From: Rhodomyrtus psidioides
Lineage: Eukaryota > Streptophyta > Magnoliopsida > Myrtales > Myrtaceae
Direction of reading: 5' to 3'
Length of the DNA stretch: 64,000 nt
Assembly: GCA_021437785.1 (NCBI GenBank)
Contig: JAILYB010000095.1
Location: 496,001 to 560,000 of the forward strand
In this document: positions 34,346-46,390 of the stretch, one piece after another
Position numbering within the stretch: position 1 is the first letter of the stretch
How the letters are laid out: each line of letters starts with the position of its first letter
The notes under the pieces: generated by a model
Database searches by the model: none
Told to the model about the DNA's origin: nothing
Seen by the model: only the letters and a program-made list of their open reading frames with translations
Made by a program: the position numbers and the translations under genes

Positions 34346-35741
34346 TTGACTTTTCAAAACCATATGCATATTTTAGACTTGATGGGAAAGAATGATATTC
34401 AAGTGTTCAAAGTTCCCCGGACCGAGCTCCTATCATGGTGGGATAGCATGGGCGAAGCTAGCCAGAAATACGCCAAATCACGACTGTGGTATTTATTGGA
34501 GCTGCTAAAGATTGAGTGCCCACCTGCCTTTATCCAAGCCATGGCACTCTATTGGAATCCTACCACCGCTACATTCTGCATGGAGGGACTGGAGGTTACC
34601 CCTACTATCGAAGAGTACAGCGCCGCCACTGGAGTTGAGTTTACTCACTTACTAGTTCAAACTCCCATAGGATTTGAGCTCTTGAGTCAACTAGCTGAAT
34701 TTCTTAATACAAGCCTAAACTAAGTTAACGAAGATGCCAAAAGTAATTCTGGAAAACTTTCCCTATCCTTCCTTCTATATCGATTTCCCAACATCCTTGC
34801 CGCTAAGGGAACTAAATCTAGTAGAGCCTTTGTCTTGGCTTTCTTTAGCTTTGTGCTATTCCCGATCTCGTCTGTTACCTTCGACCCTATTATGGCTGTA
34901 GTGGTCAGACAAGTTTGTTGTGGGTGGGATTACTCGAACGTTATCCTTGCTGAAATCTTCCATTCCCTAAACCGGTTCAAGAAAAAAAAAGAAGGGAATA
35001 TTTAGAGCCTCTACTGATCTTCTGTATCTCTGGTTCACGTGTCATATTAGACAATTCGATATCCGCATGGGTTTCACTGAGATTAACTCCGATGCCCATC
35101 CTCTTAAAACCTTCGTCAGAACCCATACACGTATTCCTAAGTTCAACTTTATAGAATGGAAGAAATTCCTTGGAACTCTGAAACCAGAACAGCTCCGATG
35201 GCGGCTTAGATTGCCAACACTGGGCAAAGTCAGGCTCGCATGTAATGACGAAGACCCAGTCCCTTTGCTAGGATTCACAGACGCTACTGTATATTATCCG
35301 AAGAGGGTTATCCGAAAATTTGGGGCATTACAGGAGATCCCTTCACCACCGCGACCTGGTATCTTTTCATTTGACATGCCGAAAGAAACCCTTACAAGAG
35401 AAAAGAAGAAATAGTTTGAAGCTAAGGTGGAATTTATTATACACTCTTTGAATAACTCTCAGGCCAAAGATATAAGATGGCCAGAAGATATTACTCGCAA
35501 GGAGAATGTTCAGAGGGCTACCACGGAATACGTTCACCACTTTGAGGCGGCCAGACGTAGCTTTGTCGAGCCTTATGTACCTGAATATATCATACCATAC
35601 GTGCCTAGAGTAGAGCCGTACATACCCGAAGATATGGAACCGCCGTCGTATTCAGAAGATGAAGAGTCCCAGACTGAAGAGATTGATCTATATTGGGATG
35701 ATGATGACACCTTAGACCTCAAGCGTCCTAGACTTGAATAG
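34346..35741 (+). pseudogene. Ogre ORF1 protein
   Basis: The N-terminal frame (34346-34723; ELLSWWDSMGEASQKY, then FCMEGLEVTPTIEEY) resembles the ORF1 proteins found before gag in Ogre elements, related to a plant mobile-domain-like family of unknown role. It continues through a TAA at 34721-34723 and a frameshift near the A-run at 34981-34991, into 35067-35414 (FNFIEWKKFLGTLKPEQ) and, after TAG at 35412-35414, 35427-35741. The C-terminus is Pro/Tyr-rich (YVPEYIIPYVPRVEPYIPED) and then acidic. Three breaks make it non-functional here. Confidence 0.65.
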
Positions 35742-36120
35742 GTTATTCTGTCAAGTGTAAAATGAGCAAACATTATGATTCCTTTTCATTGATACTCACT
35801 TGTACTGAATATTACTTTGGACACATGTGCATGAGTGTGGACATGTTTTATAAATGCATAAAAACTATCGTCAAATATTATGCTTCTTTTAATTTTATGA
35901 ATTCTTTTGGAGAATGATTAAAAGAACTGCGCACGTGAGACTAAGGCTCACAAGGTAGTTATTTTTCTCATTCACCAATAGAAAACATGCAATTAGAAGA
36001 ATCAAGTACTTCCTTTTGTCAATACTGAAGAAACACTCACTTGTTATTCTTTTTAAAAGTAGGTATACTCTCATCACGGAATTACCAACGCATCATTTTC
36101 GCACTCGACTTAAGACAAGA

Positions 36121-37500
36121 ATGGAACAACAGGAGTTGACCCCACGAGTAGGTATGCTGAAAACTCAGATGACTGCTATGGCGACTATGATGGCTGATAT
36201 TAAGGCAATGCTGGAAGCCTCCCACGCCAGACAGATAGTAGCTCCTAACCAGAACAACTCAGGTCCATCCTTCGCACCCGATATGGCTGATAAAGAAACG
36301 GCAGAAGATACCCAACGTACAGAGGAAGATATCCGTATGCCGAACATCCAGTCACAGCCAAAGGCATCCCCCGTTGTCATCAACCTCGAGAAGGAGGAAA
36401 AGGGGAAGCAGACCGTAAAAACTGAAGCGGAGGCTAAGAGAATAGCCAAGATCGAAGAGTGTTTAAGAAGCTAGGGTTATGAGCTGGCTCGTTTTGACAA
36501 GATATCTCCTTTCGCCAAGGTGGAGACCCCTTCTAATTACAAGGAGCCAGACTTCGTGAGGAAATATAATGGGACAGGATGTCCCTGCGCTCAACTCAAA
36601 TATTACCTGCGTAAGATGGCGTAATATTCAGACTACGTTCTGCTACTGATGAATACGTTCCAGGAAAGTTTGGCCGACCCCGCCCTGACTCGGTTCATCA
36701 AGTTGGACCTGGATGACTATGATAGGTGGGAAGATCTTGCAGAAGATTTCCTTAGGCAGTATAAGTTCAACACAGCTATGGCCCCGACGAGGTAAGACCT
36801 GCTACGAACTTCAAAAGCAAGGGATGAAACGATCAGAACATACGCCCAGAGGTGGCGAGCTTTGGCAACCCAAGTAAAACCGTCAATCCCAGAAGAGGAA
36901 CTGATTGACTTGTTCTTAAAGGCTCTTCCCTACGAATACTTTGATAGATTGAACACCTCAGGATGTCAAACCTTTACTCATCTAATAAAGGTGGCCGAGA
37001 GACTTGAGTGGGCCTTAAGAGAAAGGAGGCCGCATGAAACTTCTGCCAAAAAGCAATACCCCTTGAAAACGGAGCAAGAGGTTGGGCTTGACATAGCCTT
37101 CATACCAGACCCCCATAAGCCCAAGGTGTTTAATAACTCTAATCAGACCAAGGGAGGATCATCGTGGTCGGCGCCAAAAGGGTAAGAGCCTAGAAAGAGG
37201 CACCCCCAAAAGCAGTTCTCTCAGCTCCCAAGGCCTTTATCCAAGCTGCTCCCAATGCTGCTAGAACAACACTTGATGGCAAAGGAACCTCCTAGGGCAA
37301 ATCCTGTTAAATATCCTGACTTTGATGAGAGCCAGACCTGTGTCTATCACATGGGTGAAAGGGACACAACGTAGATAATTGCTATATCATTAAGCTGAAG
37401 GTACAAGCTTTGATCGACAGTCAGATTTTAAAGTTCGATAACATGACTCCGAATGTACAAGAGAACCCACTCCCTGATCACTAAACAGTATGGGCAATAT
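36121..37500 (+). pseudogene. Ogre gag
   Basis: The start is taken at ATG 36121 (MEQQELTPRVGMLKTQM, a likely coiled coil). After a stop near 36472 come the retrotransposon gag domain (CAQLKYYLRKM, then DLAEDFLRQYKFNT, then TYAQRWRALATQVKP and ALPYEYFDRL) and a proline-poor linker. A zinc-knuckle-like remnant lies near 37335-37400 (CVYHMG and then a shifted frame). Stops at 36472-36474, about 36622 and 36793, and a frameshift near 37365, disrupt it. Similarity and order place it as the capsid protein of this element. Confidence 0.75.
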
Positions 37501-39790
37501 TCACTGACGAAGAGGAAAACCACCTTGAGCTGAAGGTGGATATACCTAAACTAACCAACATTCTGGCGATCGCTTCACTATATGCAAAAGAGGGGGAGGT
37601 TTCTGCTGACATGAAGAAGTTGTGTATCGCCAAGATGATGAGCTTAGGGATAATATCGAGTGTTACCGATGAAAGATTCAAGGGAGTCAAAGCCTCTATA
37701 AGCTTGGAAGGGAGCCACTTTGTGATCAAAACTGAACAGGGAAACATGTGGAGTATCCCGCACGAAAGTCTGGTAGGTGAGCTTGAGCTGATTATCAAGC
37801 TAGAAGAAGAACTTGACGAGGACGAACTAGAAGCTAGCAGGCGAAGTCTGGCAAATCGCAAATTCATGGCTAACGCACTAGAAAAAGGGAGAAATCATAG
37901 ACAATCTAGGTGAAGATTCTGGGGGATACAACTTTAAGGTGAAATATTCTGCTCCTCTTAGTTTCTATCAGAGAATGGAATATATCATACCAGATGGATG
38001 GGGGGTATGGATGATCCTGAAAGATGTGGAAAAGCCTTTTACAAAGGAACTTGAATCATCGCTTGACCAGATGATAGACGCTGAGCTTAACGCAGAGCAG
38101 TATGTCGAGATGGAGAGATCAAAGGATCAGCGGCAAAACTCAGTTGAACTATTCAAAGAAATGAGAGAGTACTTGAAATTTGCGATAACAGCAAAATTAA
38201 GTAACGATGACAGGCATCGTCAACTGAAAACGAAATTTTCTCAAAAGACTTTGGCGACACCGTGTTGATGATTGAAACCGCTACGAATGTGGTGATTAAA
38301 CTAGAAGAGCTTGGCAGCTTGAGTGAGGTGGAAGATTGTCTGATCAAACCTGTTGTGATTCGGCTGCCAAGGGATGAAGCAAACAATAGAACTGAACCAG
38401 AGGCGTCGTGCCTGACGGCAGTAACTATAAAAGTCCCTCCAATAGAAGAGTACGACTCTAAGGCAGTCCATTGGGACTATGGGACGAAGGAAGTAGATGC
38501 TGTAATGAGGTCCGGACGATTTTACGCCTCTAGGGAAGGTGAATCCGAAAAGAAAGAAGTTTCGAAGGAAGACGCGGAAAAACTCATGTTCATTATTAAA
38601 ACCAGTGAGTTTGAAGTGGTAGAGCAATTAAGGAAGATGCCGGCCCAAATATCTCTGTTGGATTTGTTCATCAACTCAGATAAGCAAAAAAATGCACTGT
38701 TGAAGATACTGAATGAGGTGCATGTCCCTGAAACTATTAATGATGTGCAGTTAGGGGATTTTGTGGGGGCGATCCTTCTAAAAGACCAACTAAGCTTCTC
38801 CGATGAAGACTTCCCCATGGAAGGGAGAGGGCACAACAAGGCTTTATACATTACAACACAGTGCAATGGAAAGAGAGTAGCGTACGTATTAATTGACAAC
38901 GGATCTGCTTTTAACATCTGCCCTGTAGCTACATTGAGGAGTTTGGGCATCAAAGAAAAGATGGTTAAAACCTCCAAAACAGCCGTGGGAGTTTTTGATG
39001 GAATGAAGAAGACTGTGGCAGGTGAAATTGAGCTCGACGTGCTCATCGACCCAACCAAATTCTCTATAAACTTCCAAGTGATGGATTTGCCTAGCGCATT
39101 CGGATTCTTGTTGGGAAGACCTTGGATTCATGTGGCCAGAGCCGTACATTCAAGCCTACACTAGAAAGTACGTTTCGTAATGGATGGGAAAGTGATTACC
39201 GTGCATGGGGAAGTTTATCTCCAAGTATATCAGAGCAGCGCCATTCCTTACGTTGAACCCGAAATTAAGTTGGAAGCAAGCTATCTTTCCCTGGAGTTGG
39301 TGGCAGCAGTACACACTCCCGTGGGAGCAAGATTGAAAACTCATTGTATTTCCGAAGCTAACCTTTTACCAGCCAAGGTGCTACTGGCATACGGATACAA
39401 CCTTGGAGATGGTCTGGGCAAGTATGGTCAAGGAATGAGTACCCCTATATAGTTGAAATCTAACGAGCATAAGATGCGCTTGGGATATCAGAAAACTCGC
39501 ATGAGTGAGTCTGCCCCTAAGATAGTAGGTCGAGGCCGAGGCAAGAGCTGAGGACGCCATGGAAGCCAGAAAAACCAGAAAGATTCATTCATTGGTTCTC
39601 CAGCTTGGAATGGCAAATCTAAGATGTTCAGCAGCCCTTTGAATGAATATTTCAGCAAGAACTCTATGTGGTATTTAGAAGAAGATATAATTCCAGCAGC
39701 AGAATTAGATCTGGCAAACCCTTTCCTAGAAGACGGCTTCGTGAATGTCATCATAGAGTGGCTGTGTGATGAAGCCACTACTTCTGAGTA
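37501..39790 (+). pseudogene. Ogre gag-protease region with G-patch-like motif
   Basis: Acidic linker sequence (37536-38268) is followed by the retropepsin-like protease in the frame 38262-39164: active-site VLIDNGSAFNICP (the DNGS form common in this lineage) and the distal FGFLLGRPWIH. After TAG at 39162-39164 the frame continues to GYNLGDGLGKYGQG (about 39390-39432), a glycine-rich G-patch-like motif, then an Arg/Gly patch. A final acidic segment (EWLCDEATTSE) ends at TAA 39789-39791. That stop falls inside the candidate intron. Several stops and frameshifts make this copy inactive. Confidence 0.75.
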
Positions 39791-40218
39791 AAGAAACATC
39801 TTCCTTTCTCTTGAACTGCATTTAAATTTCATGCATTTCGTCTCACTTTTAATTTCCGTTGTTTGAAATAAATGTAGGAAAACGCCTTTGGATCTTCGGC
39901 CGTTGGTCCAAACAGCATAACTTGTAATGCGGCCCATTTTGCATTCAATAAAATCATACAAGTTTTGTTAAGGACATGTGGAATCACAAATCAGCCCAAT
40001 GATGATAATTAGTCTTCCATACGGAAGCTTGAGGCCTGATTTTTCATATGATTCATAATTTCTAAAAGATTTCTGAGGAACAAGGATGTCCCAGGATATG
40101 AGGACTAGTTCCATTTACGCCTGCACTTATTTTAGAAACTACTTTCGAAAAGATTTTTCACACTTATGCCTGGCATTTCTAAATGAAGTGTAGACTAACC
40201 ATGCTCATGACATTTCAG
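39788..40218 (+). other. Candidate Ogre intron between protease and RT
   Basis: A GTAAAG donor at 39788 overlaps the stop that closes the protease frame, and a CATTTCAG acceptor ends at 40218. Removing these 431 bases joins the protease frame to the frame that runs into RT (entering at 40219) without a shift. Published Ogre elements have an intron at this very place, spliced in part of their RNA to make the full polyprotein. The interior has stops in all forward frames and no coding resemblance. Confidence 0.65.
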
Positions 40219-41833
40219 GTATATCATCTCAAACATACCTACCAAGTTGCTATGCGATTCCGATTGCCACATTGGTTGTTCCTACAACATTGAAGAGGAT
40301 GAGGATGAAGGTTATGCATCTATCCACATAGAATGGAGTGCCTTTGAAGAGTCGATGCCTCCCACTTCAGAGGAACCAGTTGTTATTAACTTGGGTGACA
40401 CCACAGATATCAAGGAAATCAAGATCGATGGACATTTATCCCGAGATGAAAGGCTCAGGTTTACAGAATTACTGAGGGAATATCAGGATGTCTTTGTGTG
40501 GTCATATGCTGACGTGCCGGGTTTGGATCCCAAAATTGTGGAACATACATTACCCACAGATCCTAGTGTTAAACCTGTCAGGCAAGGCAACAGACGAATG
40601 AAAGCCGAGTTGGAAGATAAGATTAAGGAAGAAGTGATAAAGCTTCTCAGGGTAGGCTTTATTGAAGCCATCCTGTATTCGGATTGGATTGCAAACATAG
40701 TCCCCATCATGAAAAAGGATGGAAAAGTTCGGATCTGTGTGGATTATCGAGATTTGAATAGAGCGAGCTCAAAAGATGATTTCCCAGTACCTCACATTGA
40801 CGTACTGGTGGATAGATAGTACTGCAGGGTATGAATTATTCTCATTCATGGATGGATTCTCCGGATATAACAAGATCCTCATGAAGCAGGAGGACAAACC
40901 AAAGACTGCATTTACCATGCCTGGGGAAACTTTTGCTATAAGGTTATGCCCTTCGGACCGAAAAACGCTGGGGCCACCTATCAGAAGGCTATAATCACAC
41001 TATTCCATGACATGATCCATAAAGAAATCGAAATATATGTCGATGACATGATCGCCAAGTCCAGGAAGGGACATGATCACATTCAGGTGCTAAGAAAACT
41101 ATTTGAGCGGCTATGCAAACACAAGTTGAGATTGAACCCTAACAAATGTGTATTTGGGGCAAAATCTGGAAAACTTCTCGGATTCATGGTCAGCAACAAG
41201 GGCATTGAGATTGATCCTTCAAAGATTCAAGCTATCCATGACCTAGCAACTCCCTCCACAGTAAAAGAAGTAAGAAGTCTTCTGGGGAGATTAAACTATA
41301 TTTCCAGGTTCATCAATCAGTTATCAGATGTGGCTAAACCAATTTTCAGACTACTCAAGAAGGGCGCAAAAGTGACATGGGACGCAGAATGCAGCCAAGC
41401 GTTCCAGAAGATCAAGAACTATCTAGTCACTCCACCAGTACTTGTGCCGCCCATCCCAGGTCACCCTTTGACATTATATTTGACTATACAGCAAGAATTT
41501 TTGGGAGCCTTACTTGCCCAAACAAGCCTGATAGATGGTAAGGAAAGAGCCATCTACTACTTAAGCAAGAAATTCACCTCGTCTGAAGCAAAATACGTAC
41601 ATGTTGAAAGGGCTTGCGTAGCAACTGTATGGGTACTTCGCAGGTTAAGGCAGTATACCCTACATCACCATGTTCATCTGGTAACAGAAAATGACCCTGT
41701 CAAGTACCTCCTGGAGAAGCCCGCTCTGATTGGGAAGTTAGCAAAATGGCAGGTGCTGTTATTCGAATTTGATATCAGGTGTTCTCCACAAAAATTAGTA
41801 AAAGGGAGGGCCACAGCTAATATGTTAGCATAA
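40219..41833 (+). pseudogene. Ogre reverse transcriptase and first RNase H
   Basis: After an acidic leader come RT motifs: SDWIANIVPIMKKDGKVRIC, VDYRDLNRA, FMDGFSGYNKI, VMPFGPKNAGATYQ and the catalytic IYVDDMIAKS (about 41034). Two single-base frameshifts lie near 40816 and 40935. The thumb (GLLGFMV-type LLGFMVSNKGIEID, then SLLGRLNYISRFI) and the gypsy-type RNase H (LTLYLTIQQEFLGALLAQ, then AIYYLSKKF and ACVATVW) follow in an uninterrupted frame to 41831. RNase H normally has an aspartate in its first strand (LYLxxxD-like), which here is not obvious, in keeping with a degenerate first domain. Confidence 0.85.
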
Positions 41834-41884
41834 AATTCACAAAGTTGCAAGTCTTTTGGAAAGACAAAGGCGGAAGATCAAGTT

Positions 41885-42300
41885 TTGAACCTGATAGAGG
41901 ATAAGTGGGTTATGTATTTCGATAGAGTTGTTAATATGTCAAGAGCCGGCACTGGGGCAGTACTAATATCCCCTAATGGACAACATTACCATGTTGCATC
42001 AAAGATGACTTTCCCTTGCATCAACAATATCTCAGAATACGAAGCGTGTATTCTAGGCCTACGATTGGCCATCTCCACGGAAATACCTAGGCTGCAAGTT
42101 TATGAGGATTCCATACTCATCATTTTACAGACGTAGGGCGAGTGGAAAACAAAGGATGCGAAACTTATCCCCTATCATGAATATCTTGAAGAGTTGACAC
42201 TTAAGTTCGAAGAAGTATCATTTGAATACCTGCCAAGATTTCATAACCAATTTGCAGACGCACTAGCCTCACTGGCCTCGATGTTGCAAATAACTGATGG
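41885..42300 (+). pseudogene. Second (archaeal-like) RNase H of the Tat lineage
   Basis: A second RNase H module lies between the gypsy RNase H and integrase, the signature of Tat elements. Acidic residues are in the expected places: YFDRVVN (the usual YFDGAVN has Gly where Arg is here), ISEYEACILGL, VYEDSILII, and FADALASLAS. A TAG at 42134-42136 breaks the frame after LQT. In this lineage the extra RNase H is thought to take over RNA removal from a weakened first domain. Confidence 0.75.
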
Positions 42301-43545
42301 GTTGGAAATAGAATCACTAAGGATCGGCATAGTTGAAAAATCGGCCTACTGTATGATGATAGAAGAAGAATTTGACGGAGAACCGTGGTACTATGACATC
42401 AAGAATTATCTCTTAAATAGAGAGTTTCCTAAAGGATGTCAGGCAAGAGACCGGAAGTACATAGCCAGGATGGCCAGCAAGTTCTTTATCAGTGGACAAG
42501 TTCTGTACAAAAGGTCATTTGACTCCACTATGTTAAGGTGCGTAGATGCTAAAGAAGCAAATGCTATCATGAAGGAGATCCATGAAGGTATATGTGGGCC
42601 ACATGTGAACGGCCACCTCCTCGCCAGGAAAATCATGCTGCTTGGCTATTATTGGATGACCATCGAATCAGACTGTTGTCAGCATGTCCGGTTATGCCAC
42701 TAGTGTCAAATATATGGCGATAAGATTAATGCGCCCCCGAACGAACTGCATCAAATGTCCGAAGCTTGGCCTTTTTCTATGTGGGGGATAGACATGGTTA
42801 TCGCTTCATCCTGGTGGTGATCGATTACTTTACAAAGTGGATAGAGGCCAATTCTTAGAAGAATGTCACCGCAAGGAATGTGGCAAGGTTTATTAAGAGA
42901 GACATAATCGCTCGATATGGTACCCCTCAAGTGATCATCACTGATAATGTGTCCAACCTGAACAACAAGATTGTCGATGATCTATAGGACCGCTTTGGTA
43001 TTCGACACCTTAATTCTTCCCCTTATCGCCCGCAAATGAATGGGGCAGTAGAAGCGGCTAACAAAAATATCAAAAAGATCATGGCTAAGACTGTAGAAAA
43101 TTATAGGGATTGGCATGAAAGGTTACCCTTCGCCTTAATGGCATATCGAACGTCGATCAGAACTTCTATAGGGGTAACTCCTTATGCTTTGGTATAGGGG
43201 ATGGAAGCTGTCCTGCCCATAGAGGTTAAGGTTCCATATTTGAGAATCCTATCAGAAGCTAAATTCTCCGAGACAGAATACTTCAAACACAGATATAAAC
43301 AGCTGAAATTGATGGACGAGAAACGTCTTAGAGCAATCTGTCATGGTCAAAGTTATCAAAAGAGGGTGGCCAAATCATTTAATTGGAAAGTTGGAGCCAG
43401 AAGTTTTGAGGTGAATGATCTGGTGGTAAAAAAAGACTCTACCGAATGTTGTCCATCCGGGAGGCAAGTTCATCCCGAATTACGAAGGCCCCTATATTGT
43501 CAAGAAAATCCTCACATGAGGAGCGTTAATTCTTGTAAATTCTGA
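42301..43545 (+). pseudogene. Ogre integrase
   Basis: The zinc-binding N-terminus (HEGICGPHVNGHLLARK, then CCQHVRLCH and CQ) is followed by the DDE core: FILVVIDYFTKWIEAN (first Asp), QVIITDNVSNL (second Asp) and NGAVEAANKNIKK (Glu). A C-terminal basic part follows. Stops lie at 42701-42703, in the core after EANS, after VDDL and after ALV (about 43196). A frameshift occurs just before the core near 42785. Integrase inserts the element's cDNA into the host genome; this copy is dead. Confidence 0.8.
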
Positions 43546-44101
43546 AGAAGAAGAATTGTGGCACCTTGTAAATTCAGATGTTGTGAATAAGTATTATCCT
43601 TGAAATGAAATCAGATATTGATTATGTGGCTTGTTTCGAAACGATCCGAATCGCCGTGACAATCATTACATAAACATACCATGCATCCATGCATACATTA
43701 GCATGTGCTCGGTTTTGCAGGATTCCAAGAAGTAGACTCAAAATCGGATTCATTCAAATGGAACCCTAGACAGAAGAGTCCTCGACATCAAGAACCGGGT
43801 GATATGTATCTGTTCCATCAAGGGTTAAATCATCTTTCACTCACAGGAATGTCTATTCTATTCTACATGCAAGAATGCCTGACGAAGACAGAAGACAACA
43901 AAGGAGAAACACTGTAAAGTCTCTCAACCCCTGTAAGATGAAAAGAGCAAGAGAATGAACATCACATGCTCGAACTTAGGAATAAACCTTATTTTTGAAA
44001 AATGAATTCCTTACATTTATTGCACACATGTTAGAACCGGAGGTTGTCCAAGCATGGTCAAAGTATACATGATGCATCATTGAAATCTCCTATGGAGTAA
44101 A

Positions 44102-44420
44102 ATGCCTGGAGAAAAACAAAGTAATTTTTTCAAAATCATGGCTTGCTTAGACTATCTAACAGGGATGTTCCTCCAAATAGAAGGCAAACCTAATCCAAAC
44201 ACGTCCTACACACACTCGAGAGATGAGAGAGGTATGATGATAGAAAAGCCTGAACCTGAGGAAATAAGGGCCTTTCGCATCGATTACATAGATTGGGATG
44301 ACGAATGCATTCATTTCTTTATCCAAAACACTATTGGTGACCATTGATAACCCTTTGAACGGCGGTTGCATTCTTTACTCCTGTCAAGAACCACCTCACA
44401 TTGGGGACAACTGGAGGTAA
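44102..44420 (+). pseudogene. Small ORF downstream of Ogre integrase
   Basis: From ATG 44102 the frame reads FFKIMACLDYLTGMFLQIEG and PEEIRAFRIDYIDWDDECIH up to 44347. A one-base shift near 44335 continues protein-like sequence (NPLNGGCILYSCQEPPHIG) to TAA at 44418-44420, about 105 residues in all. It is acidic, with repeated aromatic-acidic pairs. I do not recognise the family. It stands 550 bases after integrase, so it would be a separate cistron or a pol extension. The frameshift means it is no longer intact. Confidence 0.4.
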
Positions 44421-45970
44421 GTCCAGTAGTATCATGATGTAAATGGTCAGAAATTCTCTTGCTCAGACTTGCATCAATCTTCGTGTGTTGCTTGTCATTT
44501 TAACTTCTACGGTAATTCAGGTGCTTTAAGATGACGAAAAACATTCATTTCTCTAGCCCATACACTTTTGCCTTTTGCATAGCCCAGTTGAGCCTGTACA
44601 TTCTTTTCATGAACTCGTTGGTGATCATTAAAATATTCCAAGGTGGAGGCAACGTTACTTCAAGAGCAGAAGAGTCCAAAATACAGGAATTATGACAAAT
44701 TCCTAGGTTAATGTTTGAGTGTTGAGATTCAAGTTGTACATCTAGCATACTTATTTGAAAATCCTAATTCTCAAAAGAAAGGAAAAAGGTGGGATTTCAA
44801 CAAAAGATGAGAAAAAGAAAAAAGAGAGAAAAATCCAATTTTTGGCATCAAGAAAAAGAAAAGTGCTTCGTAAAAGTAAGGCCAATGCCCATCCAAATAC
44901 TTGTACACTGGTGAATCATGTGATTGATCTTGTAAATGCCAAAAGATGGCATGATACCTTTGTATAGGTCACTAGTGAGATCTGGTTGTAAAAGAAAATC
45001 CCACGGGAGCTAGACTGCGAAAGATACTCCCATGTTATGTCACATTCAGATGACGAAAGCATAGACAAGATGTTGACGCCGTCTCAACACGAGAGAGATG
45101 TCCTCTAAAGACACATATGCGTTTCAAAGACTGACAATGCTCTCCAAAGACCATCAATGTACTTCAAAGACTGAATACGCTCTTTGAACCGAAAGGGACC
45201 AGATCGGCAGCAAACCTGTAGTGATCACCAATGTTAAACCCTTCGCGTATTCCAAGCCAAAAACAAGCCTTTTTCGATCCCCAACCCAACTTGCGTTACA
45301 ACTTTGAGAAGTCTCTTCTAATTAAAGCATATGGATTAACGTAGGGTTTGATGTCTGAGCTTAGCTCGAAGACGTTCGAGCAAGATCATTTCTTTCTCAT
45401 TTTTGCAGGGTTCTTGACTTATAAACACGGAGCATATGAAGAAAATTTTTCGTTCAAAAAAGACCTGACTCAGAGAGTGAGTCCCCCTTTGGAAACCACA
45501 TCCAAGCCCAACATTACGGTCCCGTAAAGACCTCCCGATTGATCTAAATGTATGTGCTGCGAATGGCCCCGAAAGCCCAGGTACAGGTTATTAGGAAATT
45601 CGAGTGCTTTTGTTGTGAAAAGACCAAAGTCAAAGAATTGGTAAGAAGCCCTTTTTGACAGAGACATTCCAATAGAATGCTTGAAAGCAAGCCTTGGTTG
45701 GAAGCTTCAAATTGTTTGATCCAAGATTTTCCTTACATGGATTCTTGATCATCTTCGCATGCTTTAAGATGTCTTGGATAACCTCTAGCGTCCTAAGTCA
45801 TTTTACATAATTGCATACGTTAAAATGAGTCTTTACTTGCATTATAATTATCATTACCTCAAGATGACTGATATCTTTTCAAATGAGGAATGAACTCTCA
45901 AGTCTAAGCTTCTATGAGACTCATGGCAGCCTTAGGTCCAAGAAGTACACTTTTCTCCACAATGAAGAAC
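44421..45970. other. Ogre 3' non-coding region
   Basis: No coding resemblance. Around 45110-45190 near-repeats of ctccaaagac/ttcaaagactga occur. The rest is unstructured until the tandem arrays. Confidence 0.5.
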
Positions 45971-45973
45971 TTC

Positions 45974-46320
45974 AGAATCGTCTTTTTGTGAGATTTTAGG
46001 TAACCCCCAAATCTCGAAAGAATGTTATAAAAGTTTTTGTAGGTTTGAGCTTTCTGCAGAATGCCTGGAGTCCCCAGATCTTAGAATGCCGCCTCACATG
46101 TCAAAAGGATAATTTTTAGAATCATCTTTCTGCGAGATTTCAAGTAACCCCTAAATCACAGAAACATCGTATCAATGTTTTTGCAGGTTTGAGTTTTCTA
46201 CAGGATACTTGGAGTCCCCGAGTCCCAGAATAAAGCCTTGCATGTCAAAAAGGATAATTTTCAGAACTAATTTTTGGTAAGGTTCTAGGTAGTCCCTGAG
46301 CCCAGAATAGCTCATTTGGT
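45974..46320 (+). repeat. 144-bp tandem repeat, about 2.4 copies
   Basis: agaatcgtctttttgtgaga at 45974 recurs as agaatcatctttctgcgaga at 46118 and as a weaker copy at 46263. gtttgagctttctgcag at 46043 recurs at 46187. Spacing is 144-145 bases. Confidence 0.85.
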
Positions 46321-46390
46321 AAACCTAAAAGTTAGGTGTACCTCATTTGCATAAACCCTCGTTGATTCCTCCAGATGTAGGGTCAGTTTC

